Translations under genes and position numbers: made by a program
Shown here: positions 49,662 to 58,732 of the stretch, piece after piece
Position numbering within the stretch: the first letter of the stretch is position 1
Layout of the letters: each line of letters starts with the position of its first letter
Notes under the pieces: generated by a model
The model's input: only the letters and a program-made list of their open reading frames with translations
What the model was told of the DNA's origin: nothing
The model's database searches: none
NCBI RefSeq assembly: GCF_020567525.1
Contig: NZ_JAJCVI010000005.1
Span: forward strand, 372,001-436,000
Direction: 5' to 3'
DNA length: 64,000 bases
Origin: Halorubellus salinus
Lineage (GTDB): Archaea; Halobacteriota; Halobacteria; Halobacteriales; Natrialbaceae

Positions 49662-50579
49662 TCAGTCCCAGCCGGGCGTCTCCGGCGCACCCCTGGCTTC
49701 CTCGACGCGCTCGCCGAGTGCGGGCTCGGCGTCGTCCTCGGCGTTCGTCGCGTCGGCGCCGTCGGCGCGAGCCTGCCAGTCGTCGATGGCGGCGCCGACC
49801 CACGAGTCGGCGTCGAGCGCGCGAGCGCGGTAGCGCTCGTAGGCGTCGTCGTTCCGGTCGAGCATCCCGGGGCTGGCGGCGGCCGCCGTGCCGACGAACT
49901 CCGCGCGGTCGTCGTCGGTCGGCTCGCCTGCCGCGAGACGGTCGACGCGTCCGTCGAGCGCGTCCGGCTCGGGGTGCGCGAACACCTTCCCGCCGAGCGC
50001 CTGTGGCCCGAACAGCGGCGCGGCGTCCTCGGGTACCGATTTCTCGACGAGGCGTTCGCCTGGTTCGCCGAACTCGCGCTCGACGCGCTCGCAGACCGAC
50101 TCCACGTCCATGAGGAGGTTCCGGCCCGGGTAGGTCGCGCACTCGTCGGGGTACAGGTCGTCGCCGTGGATGCGGCACTGGAGCGATTCGGGGTCGAGGA
50201 ACGCGCACGTCGGCAGCCACGTCGACTCGTCGGTGCCGACAGGTGCCACGGGCTTGGGGGGCTTGCGGAGGCCGACGAAGAACGCGGGGCGGCCCGCGAT
50301 GGCCGCGACGTCGAACCCGTCGACGTCGACGGTGCGCCCGGATGCGGCATCGTCGGACTCGTTCTCGCTCGCCGGGTCGCGCTCCCAGAGCCGCGGCGTG
50401 AGCGCGTCCCCGAACCCGGCGTTCACGAAGTCCCGGACCTCGTCGCGAGTGAGCGGCACGAGGTTGTAGACGTCGTCGAGCGGGCGCTCCGGGCCGACGC
50501 GCTCGTGGTCGTCCGGCGTCGCCGAGAGCGCTCGCCAGTCCACGCAACAGCCCGCGCAGCCCTCGCAGTTCACGCGCAT
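49662..50579 (-). CDS. YkgJ-family cysteine cluster protein
   Basis: This 305-residue protein begins MRVNCEGCAGCCVDWRAL, the CxxCxGxCC-like N-terminal signature of YkgJ-type proteins (formerly UPF0153), followed by further Cys in TWLPTCAFLDPESLQCRIHGDDLYPDECATYPGRN. Eight Cys could bind metal or Fe-S. The C-terminal half is an acidic helical region with no domain. The role is unknown. No signal peptide is seen. Confidence 0.84.
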   Translation of the reverse strand: MRVNCEGCAGCCVDWRALSATPDDHERVGPERPLDDVYNLVPLTRDEVRDFVNAGFGDALTPRLWERDPASENESDDAASGRTVDVDGFDVAAIAGRPAFFVGLRKPPKPVAPVGTDESTWLPTCAFLDPESLQCRIHGDDLYPDECATYPGRNLLMDVESVCERVEREFGEPGERLVEKSVPEDAAPLFGPQALGGKVFAHPEPDALDGRVDRLAAGEPTDDDRAEFVGTAAAASPGMLDRNDDAYERYRARALDADSWVGAAIDDWQARADGADATNAEDDAEPALGERVEEARGAPETPGWD

Positions 50580-50678
50580 ACTTCACACACTACGGCGTCG
50601 CCCTACGAAAAGCACCCGGACGCACCCCCGGTGATCGGATCGGTGCGTCGCCGCAGCAGCGCTCACACCCGCGAAGAC

Positions 50679-50954
50679 TCACGAGAACAAGTACAGCCAT
50701 GGTACGTCGCCCGTGCCCGTCGCGGTGCCCGTTTCGTCCGTACTCGCTGCCGCGACGCCGTCCCAGGACCCCTCGACGGCCTCCCAGCCCTCCTCGCGGC
50801 CACCGATGGGGTGCATGGTCGTCACGTCGTCGTCGTGCGACCAGACGTCCGCCATCGCACTCGCGTCCCCGTTCGCCATCGCCTCCAGGGCGCCGTAGAA
50901 CCGGTCGAAAGCCGCTCGAACGTCACGCTCCGCCGTTACGGCTGTCGAAGCCAT
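50679..50954 (-). pseudogene. C-terminally truncated second copy of the NTF2-like gene
   Basis: This 91-residue frame closely matches the first 70 residues of the protein at 24253: DVRAAFDRFYGALEAMANGD, MADVWSHDDDVTTMHPIGGREEGWEAVEGSWDGVAAAST. After that it departs into TGTATGTGDVPWLYLFS and stops. The C-terminal strands and the HHHAD end are missing, so the fold should not close. A TATA-like sequence (CGTATACTTAAG) lies just upstream on its strand, so the promoter may persist. It is most simply a paralogue damaged by a deletion; a short functional product cannot be excluded. Confidence 0.68.
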
Positions 50955-51062
50955 TACGACGCTCACTTAAGTATACGCTCATCGGGTATCTAACTCGGAA
51001 ATACCGCACGCGGTCGTGCCGCAACTCGAACCTTGATGGCTCGGCACCCGGTTGTCGAGTCT

Positions 51063-51992
51063 ATGAGCGCGATGCCGGAATCAGTCGTCGTGACGGGTGC
51101 ACTGGGTGGTGCGGGTCGGTGGGTCGTCGACAGACTCGCCGACACGGACGCCGATATCCTCGCCATCGACCAGGGACTCCCCGAGGCAGCGGGGCCCGAG
51201 GGCGTGGACTTCAGGGCCGCCGACCTCACCGATTGCGGCGAGACGTTCGACCTCCTCGACCGGACGAGACCGGACGCGGTCGTCCACCTCGCCGCGATCC
51301 CCGACCCCCTGAATCACGCCGGGAGTCGCGTCTTCCGGAACAACGTCCTCAGTACGTACAACGTCCTCGACATCGCGGGACGCGTCGGCGCGGACGTCGC
51401 ATGGACGTCGAGCGAGTCCGCGTACGGGTTCCCGTTCGCCACGGAGATACGCCCGCCGGAATACCTCCCTATCGACGAGTCACACCCGATGCGGCCCGAG
51501 GACCCCTACGGGACGTCGAAGGTGCTCGGCGAGACCGTCGCGGACATGGTCGTGCGACGGGACGGCATCTCGGTGACCTCCATCCGGCCGTCGTGGATCC
51601 AGTACCCGGGGTCGTACGTCGCCTGCGACGTACAGAACGAGTTCGACATCGAGGCGCTGGCGGCCGACCCCGTCGGCGCCGTCGGCGGCGGCACGGGGAA
51701 CTTCTGGTCGTACGTCGACGTCCGGGACGTCGCGGACATGATAGTCGGGACCCTCGAGGCCGACCGCGACGGCCACGAGGCGTTCAACTGTCACGCGAAA
51801 GATAACTTCGTGGACGTCCCGACCCGAGCGCTCTTCGACGCCCTCCTCGGCGACGTCCCCGACCCCTGCGACCTCGACGACGACGAGTCCGCGTTCTCGA
51901 TGGCGAAAGCCGAATCCGAACTCGACTGGTCGCCGTCGCACACGTGGCGAACGGCCAGGAACGAATCGGTCGACGGGCCAACGTTCGACTGA
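51063..51992 (+). CDS. NAD-dependent epimerase/dehydratase (extended SDR)
   Basis: This 309-residue enzyme has the cofactor motif VVVTGALGGAGRWVVDRL (GxxGxxG), an acidic cofactor-specificity residue AIDQGLPEAAG and RAADLTDCGETFDLLDRTRPDAVVHLAA. The active-site motif is SSESAYG followed by DPYGTSKVLGE (Tyr and Lys of YxxxK), so the catalytic residues are present. The late FWSYVDVRDVADMIV matches sugar-nucleotide epimerases. The substrate is unknown. Its 3-prime end is the start of the 41-bp tandem array. Confidence 0.87.
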   Translation: MSAMPESVVVTGALGGAGRWVVDRLADTDADILAIDQGLPEAAGPEGVDFRAADLTDCGETFDLLDRTRPDAVVHLAAIPDPLNHAGSRVFRNNVLSTYNVLDIAGRVGADVAWTSSESAYGFPFATEIRPPEYLPIDESHPMRPEDPYGTSKVLGETVADMVVRRDGISVTSIRPSWIQYPGSYVACDVQNEFDIEALAADPVGAVGGGTGNFWSYVDVRDVADMIVGTLEADRDGHEAFNCHAKDNFVDVPTRALFDALLGDVPDPCDLDDDESAFSMAKAESELDWSPSHTWRTARNESVDGPTFD

Positions 51993-52280
51993 CAGCGGAG
52001 GAGGAAGCGGTCGACGGGCCGACGTTCGACTGACAGCGGAGGAGGAAGCGGTCGACGGGCCGACGTTCGACTGACAGCGGAGGAGGAAGCGGTCGACGGG
52101 CCGACGTTCGACTGACAGCGGAGGAGGAAGCGGTCGACGGGCCGACGTTCGACTGACAGCGGAGGAGGAAGCGGTCGACGGGCCGACGTTCGACTGACAG
52201 CGGAGGAGGAAGCGGTCGACGGGCCGACGTTCGACTGACAGCGGAAGAGGAAGCGGTCGACGGGCCAACGTTCGACTGAC
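51967..52280. repeat. 41-bp tandem array (7.6 copies) built from the 3-prime end of the epimerase gene
   Basis: Units start at 51967, 52008, 52049, 52090, 52131, 52172, 52213 and 52254, the last partial (27 bp). Each has GTCGACGGGCCRACGTTCGACTGAC, the last codons and TGA of the gene, plus a purine-rich spacer. The first and last copies read GGGCCAACG and the inner copies GGGCCGACG, consistent with expansion from an inner copy. CGGTCGA and TCGACTG in each unit can pair (one G-U) around the end of the gene. Confidence 0.93.
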
Positions 52281-52330
52281 GCACCGCTGGCGGCGTGCGA
52301 GCGACGCGACTCGCTCGCGCGCGGCGGGGT

Positions 52331-52930
52331 CTACACGCCGAGCCACTCGTCGTCGCGGACGGGGTAGCCGTTCCGCCGGCAGTGCTTCGCCGCTTCCCGA
52401 CGCACGTCGCGGCTCCCGGGGAGCGCCTCCTTCTCGTGGATTCGCTCGACGATCCAGTCGGCGATGACGCGGATCGGTTCGTCGTCGTCGTCGGCGTCGA
52501 CGTCCTCGAGTGCGACGAACGTCTGCTCGTAGCCATCGCGCTGTGACTCGGGGAACTCCGGGTTCGAGAGGGTCGCCGCTGCCTCCACGACGCGCTTCAT
52601 CGCGCCGGCGACGGTCGGCCGCTGGACGCGCTTGAGGACGGCGTCGGGTGAGTCGAACGTCTCCACCTCCGCGTCCGGGACGAGTTCGCTGACGGCGTAC
52701 GTGCCGTCGGCCGACTCGACTTCGTGGTCGCCGACCGCGGCGACGACCTCGTGCCCTGTCGCCGGGAACGCGACGGGCTCGAGTTTCGCGTCCAGTTCGA
52801 CGAGCTCGGCCGGATCGACCGGTGGTTCGGGCTCGTCGGCGCGCGCGACGGCCGCCTTCATGTCGCGCTCGCGCTGGCGTCTGTCGGCGTCGTCCGCCTG
52901 TTTCTCTCGACCACTCTTGTTGTCTGCCAT
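52331..52930 (-). CDS. DUF5789 family protein
   Basis: This 199-residue protein starts MADNKSGREKQADDADRRQRERDMKAAVARAD, the charged start typical of the haloarchaeal DUF5789 family as I recall it. It continues LEPVAFPATGHEVVAAVGDHEVESADGTYAVSELVPDAE and KRVQRPTVAGAMKRVVEAAA, ending with a basic helix GSRDVRREAAKHCRRNGYPVRDDEWLGV. A DNA- or protein-binding helical protein is likely but no function is known. The ATG at 52930 is used rather than one in the longer frame. Confidence 0.75.
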   Translation of the reverse strand: MADNKSGREKQADDADRRQRERDMKAAVARADEPEPPVDPAELVELDAKLEPVAFPATGHEVVAAVGDHEVESADGTYAVSELVPDAEVETFDSPDAVLKRVQRPTVAGAMKRVVEAAATLSNPEFPESQRDGYEQTFVALEDVDADDDDEPIRVIADWIVERIHEKEALPGSRDVRREAAKHCRRNGYPVRDDEWLGV

Positions 52931-53074
52931 TCGATACCATACGTCATCCTTGGGCATAACGCTGTGCACGAGCGGTCACTGCGAGAGCACTTCCAGCGAC
53001 GACGGCGGCGGCGCACCGCGCACCCGAACCACCCCGGAGAAAGACACTTGCGGCGCCAGCACCGACGTCGAGAC

Positions 53075-53320
53075 GTGACGACCGACCCCTGCGACGGCTG
53101 CGGGAAGCGCGTCCGCGTCGCCGGCGGCATCGGCGACATGTGGACCGCCACCGGCCCCTCCGGCGGGATGACCCTCGAGTTCGACGACGGCAGCGAGGAG
53201 TTCCTCTGCTTCGACTGCATCGAGGCGCTCCCCGACGACCCGACGCCGGACGACGTCCCCGACGTCGACTCCTCGAACGACGGCGGCGAGGAGACGACCG
53301 AGGACGGCGTGGACCCGTAA
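53075..53320 (+). CDS. Small CxxC protein (zinc-ribbon-like)
   Basis: This 81-residue protein starts with GTG and DPCDGCGKRVRVAGGIGDMW; a second Cys pair is in EEFLCFDCIEALPDD. The two CxxC knuckles about 40 residues apart would coordinate one zinc. An acidic tail follows. A small haloarchaeal zinc-ribbon protein of unknown function. It diverges from the DUF5789 gene. Confidence 0.7.
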   Translation: MTTDPCDGCGKRVRVAGGIGDMWTATGPSGGMTLEFDDGSEEFLCFDCIEALPDDPTPDDVPDVDSSNDGGEETTEDGVDP

Positions 53321-53352
53321 CGCAGTTTGCGCTCGCACCCGTACCGGCGAAC

Positions 53353-53658
53353 ATGGTCGCCTCTCGCCGCCGGCTCGTGCTCGCGCTCGCGCTCGCAGTC
53401 GTCGGCTCGATCGTCCTCGGCGGCGTCCTCGTGACGGTCCTGGAGCGGTCGGCGGGCGGCCTCGGTGCGGCCGGCGACCCGCTCGTGCTCGCAGCGGTCG
53501 TCGGGCTCCTGGGTATCGTCCTCGGCGCGGCGGTCGCGAACGCGCTCGCGGGCCCCGGCGGGCCGAGTGGTCCGGACGGGCCGACGCCCGCGGACGAACG
53601 ACGCGAGGCCAACGAGTGGCGCGACCCGCCGGGCGTCGACGTCGACGACGAGGAGTGA
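53353..53658 (+). CDS. Small two-span membrane protein
   Basis: This 101-residue protein has a basic start (MVASRRR), two hydrophobic helices (LVLALALAVVGSIVLGGVLVTVL and LVLAAVVGLLGIVLGAAVANAL) and an acidic, Pro/Gly-rich tail (GPGGPSGPDGPTPADERREA). No family is recognised. It lies between the CxxC gene and a helicase gene on the same strand. Confidence 0.68.
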   Translation: MVASRRRLVLALALAVVGSIVLGGVLVTVLERSAGGLGAAGDPLVLAAVVGLLGIVLGAAVANALAGPGGPSGPDGPTPADERREANEWRDPPGVDVDDEE

Positions 53659-53750
53659 GTCGCCGCGCGCCAACGGCGACGCCACGGTTGCTGCGCGGTG
53701 CCGGTCGCGGGAAGAAGGGCTTTTGCGCGCGGCGTCCTCGGGATAGGATA

Positions 53751-55562
<1,812 letters not shown>

Positions 55563-55617
55563 CCGTCGGCCGGTCGTGGCGGCCGACGACGGCGCGTACG
55601 GTGGTCGCGGCGACTGC

Positions 55618-55701
55618 TCAGATGAAGCTGATGGCGTACGCGACGCCGGAGAGCACCATCATGCCGACCATGAGGACGGCGAACAGCTGTTGTCGGTCCA
55701 T
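55618..55701 (-). CDS. 27-residue single-span membrane peptide (hypothetical)
   Basis: A short ATG frame gives MDRQQLFAVLMVGMMVLSGV plus AYAISFI before TGA. It is a polar start followed by one strong hydrophobic helix. It is convergent with the helicase gene (56 bases apart). The upstream in-frame codons would extend into Arg-rich sequence, so 27 residues is the sensible length. The clean topology and M-rich helix suggest a genuine micro-protein. The function is unknown. Confidence 0.55.
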   Translation of the reverse strand: MDRQQLFAVLMVGMMVLSGVAYAISFI

Positions 55702-55805
55702 GCGGACGTGTTCCGCCCGCAGGGATTTGAAGGGTTCGGACGGGTCAGGGCTCGATACGCCTCCGCCCGCGTCTCGCCGTTTTCGTCCGGCGTGGGGCGG
55801 CCGCG

Positions 55806-56102
55806 TCAGGCGTCGGTGCCGTACGGCGCGGCCTGCTCCTCGGGGTCGGGCGTCGTCCGCCGGTAGCGCGTGACCCGGAGGTAGATGTACGCGGCGGCGA
55901 CGACGACGCCCGCCCACGTCAGCGACGCGGCGAACGCGCTCGTCACCGTCGCGGCGACCTCGCTGGGAGTCCCGCCGAGCGGGTCGACGAACCACCCGAG
56001 GACGACCGCCGCGACCTCGCCAGCGAGCCGGAATCCGAAGAGCAATACGACGACCGTGGCGGCCTCGCCGAGGACGGCGGACCGGTCTCGTTCTGGACGC
56101 AT
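55806..56102 (-). CDS. Small membrane protein (98 residues)
   Basis: This protein starts MRPERDRSAVLGEAATVVVLLFGFRLAGEVAAVVLGWF, with three hydrophobic stretches and a charged tail ending TTPDPEEQAAPYGTDA. A clear TATA box (CTTTTATTGG on the minus strand, about 24-31 bases upstream) supports a leaderless transcript. No family is recognised. Confidence 0.68.
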   Translation of the reverse strand: MRPERDRSAVLGEAATVVVLLFGFRLAGEVAAVVLGWFVDPLGGTPSEVAATVTSAFAASLTWAGVVVAAAYIYLRVTRYRRTTPDPEEQAAPYGTDA

Positions 56103-56125
56103 CGTACCCCTGGCTTCCCGCTACC

Positions 56126-56133
56126 CAATAAAA
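56126..56133 (-). promoter_or_regulatory. TATA box of the 98-residue membrane protein gene
   Basis: On the minus strand TTTTATTG lies 24-31 bases before the ATG at 56102, flanked by GC-rich DNA. It matches the haloarchaeal leaderless-promoter pattern. Confidence 0.62.
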
Positions 56134-56267
56134 GGGGGTCGTGGTCGTTCGCGCCGTTCACGACGGTTCACGAGAAGATTCGAACGGCCGCGAGCGAGGC
56201 TCTTGGAACTTCTCGGGTGGTTTTGAACGACCGAAATGCGGCTCGGTATCGCGACACGTGCCCGAAC

Positions 56268-57494
56268 TCAGTCGACGGTGGCGTCGACGACGACGTGCGC
56301 GACGCCGGCGCTGTGGGACTTGACCGTTCGGACGGCGTCGACGGTCGCGTCGCGACCGTACTCGCTGACGGCGTCGCGGAGGCGGTCGGCGGGCCCCTCG
56401 GGGAGCTCGGACTCGTGGACGGCGGCGTGGACGTGGAGGACGCCGCCGGGTTCGACCGCGTCGAGCGCGGCATCGAGGTACTCGAACGCCTCCAGCGCGC
56501 GATTCACGTCGTCCTCGTCCTCTTCGTTCGACTCGCCGGCGTCGGCTTCGCTGACGCCGTAGTACCCCATGACGACGCGGTCGGCGGTCGCGTCGACGTC
56601 ACGACAGTCGCCGAGGACGGCGTGGAGGCGGTCGGTGACGTCGTTCAGCTGGGCGTTCTCGACGAGGTACCGGTACGCTTCGGGGTTCAGTTCGACGGCG
56701 GTGACGTCGGCGCCCGCTCTCGCCATCGGAAGCGCGAAGTACCCGATGCCGGCGAACATGTCGAGCACGCGCTCGCCCTCGGCGACGACGTCGCCCATGT
56801 GGACGCGTTCGGCCTGATTCCCGGGCGAGAACATGACCTTCGCGCAGTCGAGCGCGTACCGCGTGCCGTGCTCGACGTGCACGGTCTCGGTGTCGCCGGA
56901 CCCGGCGACGACGCGCAGGTCCGGCGTCCGGTGGACGCCCGAGACGCCGCTGCGGACGCAGACGGTGTCCGCGTCCCCGTGGAGTTCGAGGAGGGCGTCG
57001 CCGAGTTCGGCGTCGTCGTGGTAGTCGCCGTCGTCGACGAGCACCACGGAGCCGACGACCGCCCACGACCCCGGCGCGGTCGCGATCGCGTCCTCGCTCC
57101 ACCCGCGCTCTCTGAGGTAGTCCGCGAGGTCCCGCGACCGGTACTCGGGGTCGGGCTGGCGGACGACGCGCCGGACCTGGGTCTCCTGGGGCGCGCTCGT
57201 GACCGGGAGTGCGACGGTGTCCGCGTCGAACGCTCGCACAGCGCGGTCGTCGTCGTAGATACCCTCGGCGCGCAAGCCGGCGGTCGCGACCTCCGCGCGC
57301 GGCTTCACGACGACCGCCGCGAGCGGCGCGTCCCGGTCGTCGCTCGCCGCGTCGAGCGCGCGGCTGTCCGCTGGCTCGTCGTCGGCGTCGAGCGCGCGGC
57401 TGTCCGCTGGCTCGTCGTCGGCGTCGAGCGCGCGGCTGTCCGCTGGCTCGTCGTCGGCGTCGAGCGCCCGACCGTCTTCGGGGTCGTCGGTCAT
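56268..57494 (-). CDS. taw2: Trm5/Taw2-family tRNA enzyme, probably Taw2 (wybutosine pathway)
   Basis: This 408-residue enzyme has a class I SAM fold (RVLDMFAGIGYFALPMARAGADVTAVELNPEAYRYLVEN) after an N-terminal RNA-binding half. The motif IV region reads VVMGYYGVSEAD, unlike the NLP motif of Trm5 methyltransferases and closer to the Taw2/TYW2 aminocarboxypropyl-transferases that act on tRNA-Phe position 37. That choice is made on this motif alone. Residues 10-50 are three copies of a 12-residue acidic repeat (DADDEPADSRAL) encoded by a 36-bp DNA repeat. The gene overlaps the NMD3 stop as ATGA, so the two are coupled. Confidence 0.8.
   Translation of the reverse strand: MTDDPEDGRALDADDEPADSRALDADDEPADSRALDADDEPADSRALDAASDDRDAPLAAVVVKPRAEVATAGLRAEGIYDDDRAVRAFDADTVALPVTSAPQETQVRRVVRQPDPEYRSRDLADYLRERGWSEDAIATAPGSWAVVGSVVLVDDGDYHDDAELGDALLELHGDADTVCVRSGVSGVHRTPDLRVVAGSGDTETVHVEHGTRYALDCAKVMFSPGNQAERVHMGDVVAEGERVLDMFAGIGYFALPMARAGADVTAVELNPEAYRYLVENAQLNDVTDRLHAVLGDCRDVDATADRVVMGYYGVSEADAGESNEEDEDDVNRALEAFEYLDAALDAVEPGGVLHVHAAVHESELPEGPADRLRDAVSEYGRDATVDAVRTVKSHSAGVAHVVVDATVD
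57351..57490. repeat. 36-bp tandem repeat at the 5-prime end of the taw2 gene
   Basis: Units start at 57351, 57387 and 57423, with a degenerate fourth at 57459. They encode three to four DADDEPADSRAL dodecapeptides. The period is a multiple of three, and the repeat lies 5-120 bases inside the gene, next to the overlap with NMD3. Confidence 0.9.
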
Positions 57495-58732
57495 TCGTCG
57501 GGGAGGACGTGCAGGCCGTTCCGATGGCGGAGCACGGGCACCTCGGTCCCGGGGTCGGCGTCGAGGTAGTCCGGCCGGGCGACGGTCGTCGACTGGTACG
57601 TCTCCGGGTCCAGCACCTGCACGGCGTGCTCGTCCTCGTACGCGACGAGCGTCGTCGGCACGCCGTCGTCGATGGTGCCGAGTTTGCGGGCGTCCGGGGC
57701 GTCCCCGACCTCGTAGCTCGCCTCGAAGCGCTCGCCGGACGCCAGCCGGAGGCCCTTGAGGTTCCCCTGCACCGAGCGCACGAGGATGGGGCCGTCGCCG
57801 TCCTCCGGGTCGATGACGTCACCCGGCCGGAACTCGGGGAGACGCACGGCGTACGTGACCCGATACACTTCGTTCCCGTCCTCGTCCTCCGTGACGAGCG
57901 TCTCGTGGTCCTCCCAGTCGCCGCCGAACTCCTCGGTGACCTTGCTCGCGACCTTCTTCCCGAGGTTCGTCGTCGAGAGCTTGACGTTCAAGCCGTCGCC
58001 ATCGTCCGCCATCTCGGAGACGAACGCGTCCCGCGACCCCGTCGCCTCCATGTCCGCGACGAGCTCGTTCGCGATGGCCTTCGCGCGCTCGACCTCGTCC
58101 GTGTCGGGGAGACGGTCGACGGCGCGCACCTGGACGACGCTCGCGTAGTAGTCGCCCGCGATGCGCCCGCAGCGCTGGCACGTCTGTCGCGCGATGCTCA
58201 CGGGCACCGTCACGTGCGCTTCGCGGAACTGGCCGCGGACGACCCCGGAGAACGAGCAGTGCATCTTCACGTTGTTCTGGTCGACCTGCTCGGGGTCGAC
58301 CTCCCACGTGACGTCGTGCGCGTCGACGTGTACGGCGAGGGATTCGGCGACCTCGTCGATGGCGACGTCCGTGTAGTCCTTCGCGCCGACGTCCACCCAG
58401 CGATTCCCGCGGTGCACGGCACCGCAGCGCGCACAGACTTCGACCCGGAGGCGCTCGGGCGCGTCCACGAGCTCGAACTGGTCGAAGTAGCAGTCGTCGC
58501 AGACGCCGACCTCGGACTTCCCGAGCGGGTCCCGCGCCGCGTGCTCGCTCAACGGCTCCCCGCAGCGCGGACAGAGCACGCTCGACTCGCTCGACACCGC
58601 GTCCCCGTCCCCGTGCCCGAGGAGCTCGTCGGCAGGGCCGACGTGACTGTCGGCATCGTCAGCGTGGTCGGCGTGGTCGTCGGTGTCGGGTGGGCTGCTT
58701 GGGTCGTCGGCGTCGGCGTCCGCGTCGGTCAT
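57491..58732 (-). CDS. NMD3-family ribosome-associated protein
   Basis: This 413-residue protein has the NMD3 N-terminal zinc-ribbon set: CPRCGEPLSEHA, CDDCYFDQ, VCARCGAVHRG and CQRCGRIAGDYYA. In eukaryotes NMD3 is the large-subunit export adapter; archaeal homologues are thought to act in large-subunit biogenesis. The order of the domains and the late TYQSTTVARPDYL strands match. The first about 35 residues are an acidic Asp/Ser/His-rich extension. The gene starts one base into the stop of the upstream LamG gene (TAATG) and ends in an ATGA overlap with taw2. Confidence 0.92.
   Translation of the reverse strand: MTDADADADDPSSPPDTDDHADHADDADSHVGPADELLGHGDGDAVSSESSVLCPRCGEPLSEHAARDPLGKSEVGVCDDCYFDQFELVDAPERLRVEVCARCGAVHRGNRWVDVGAKDYTDVAIDEVAESLAVHVDAHDVTWEVDPEQVDQNNVKMHCSFSGVVRGQFREAHVTVPVSIARQTCQRCGRIAGDYYASVVQVRAVDRLPDTDEVERAKAIANELVADMEATGSRDAFVSEMADDGDGLNVKLSTTNLGKKVASKVTEEFGGDWEDHETLVTEDEDGNEVYRVTYAVRLPEFRPGDVIDPEDGDGPILVRSVQGNLKGLRLASGERFEASYEVGDAPDARKLGTIDDGVPTTLVAYEDEHAVQVLDPETYQSTTVARPDYLDADPGTEVPVLRHRNGLHVLPDE

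Noticed and set aside
51967-52280. Regular 41-bp array as a CRISPR
   Set aside because: There are no unique spacers between repeats; it is a pure tandem array made from a gene end.
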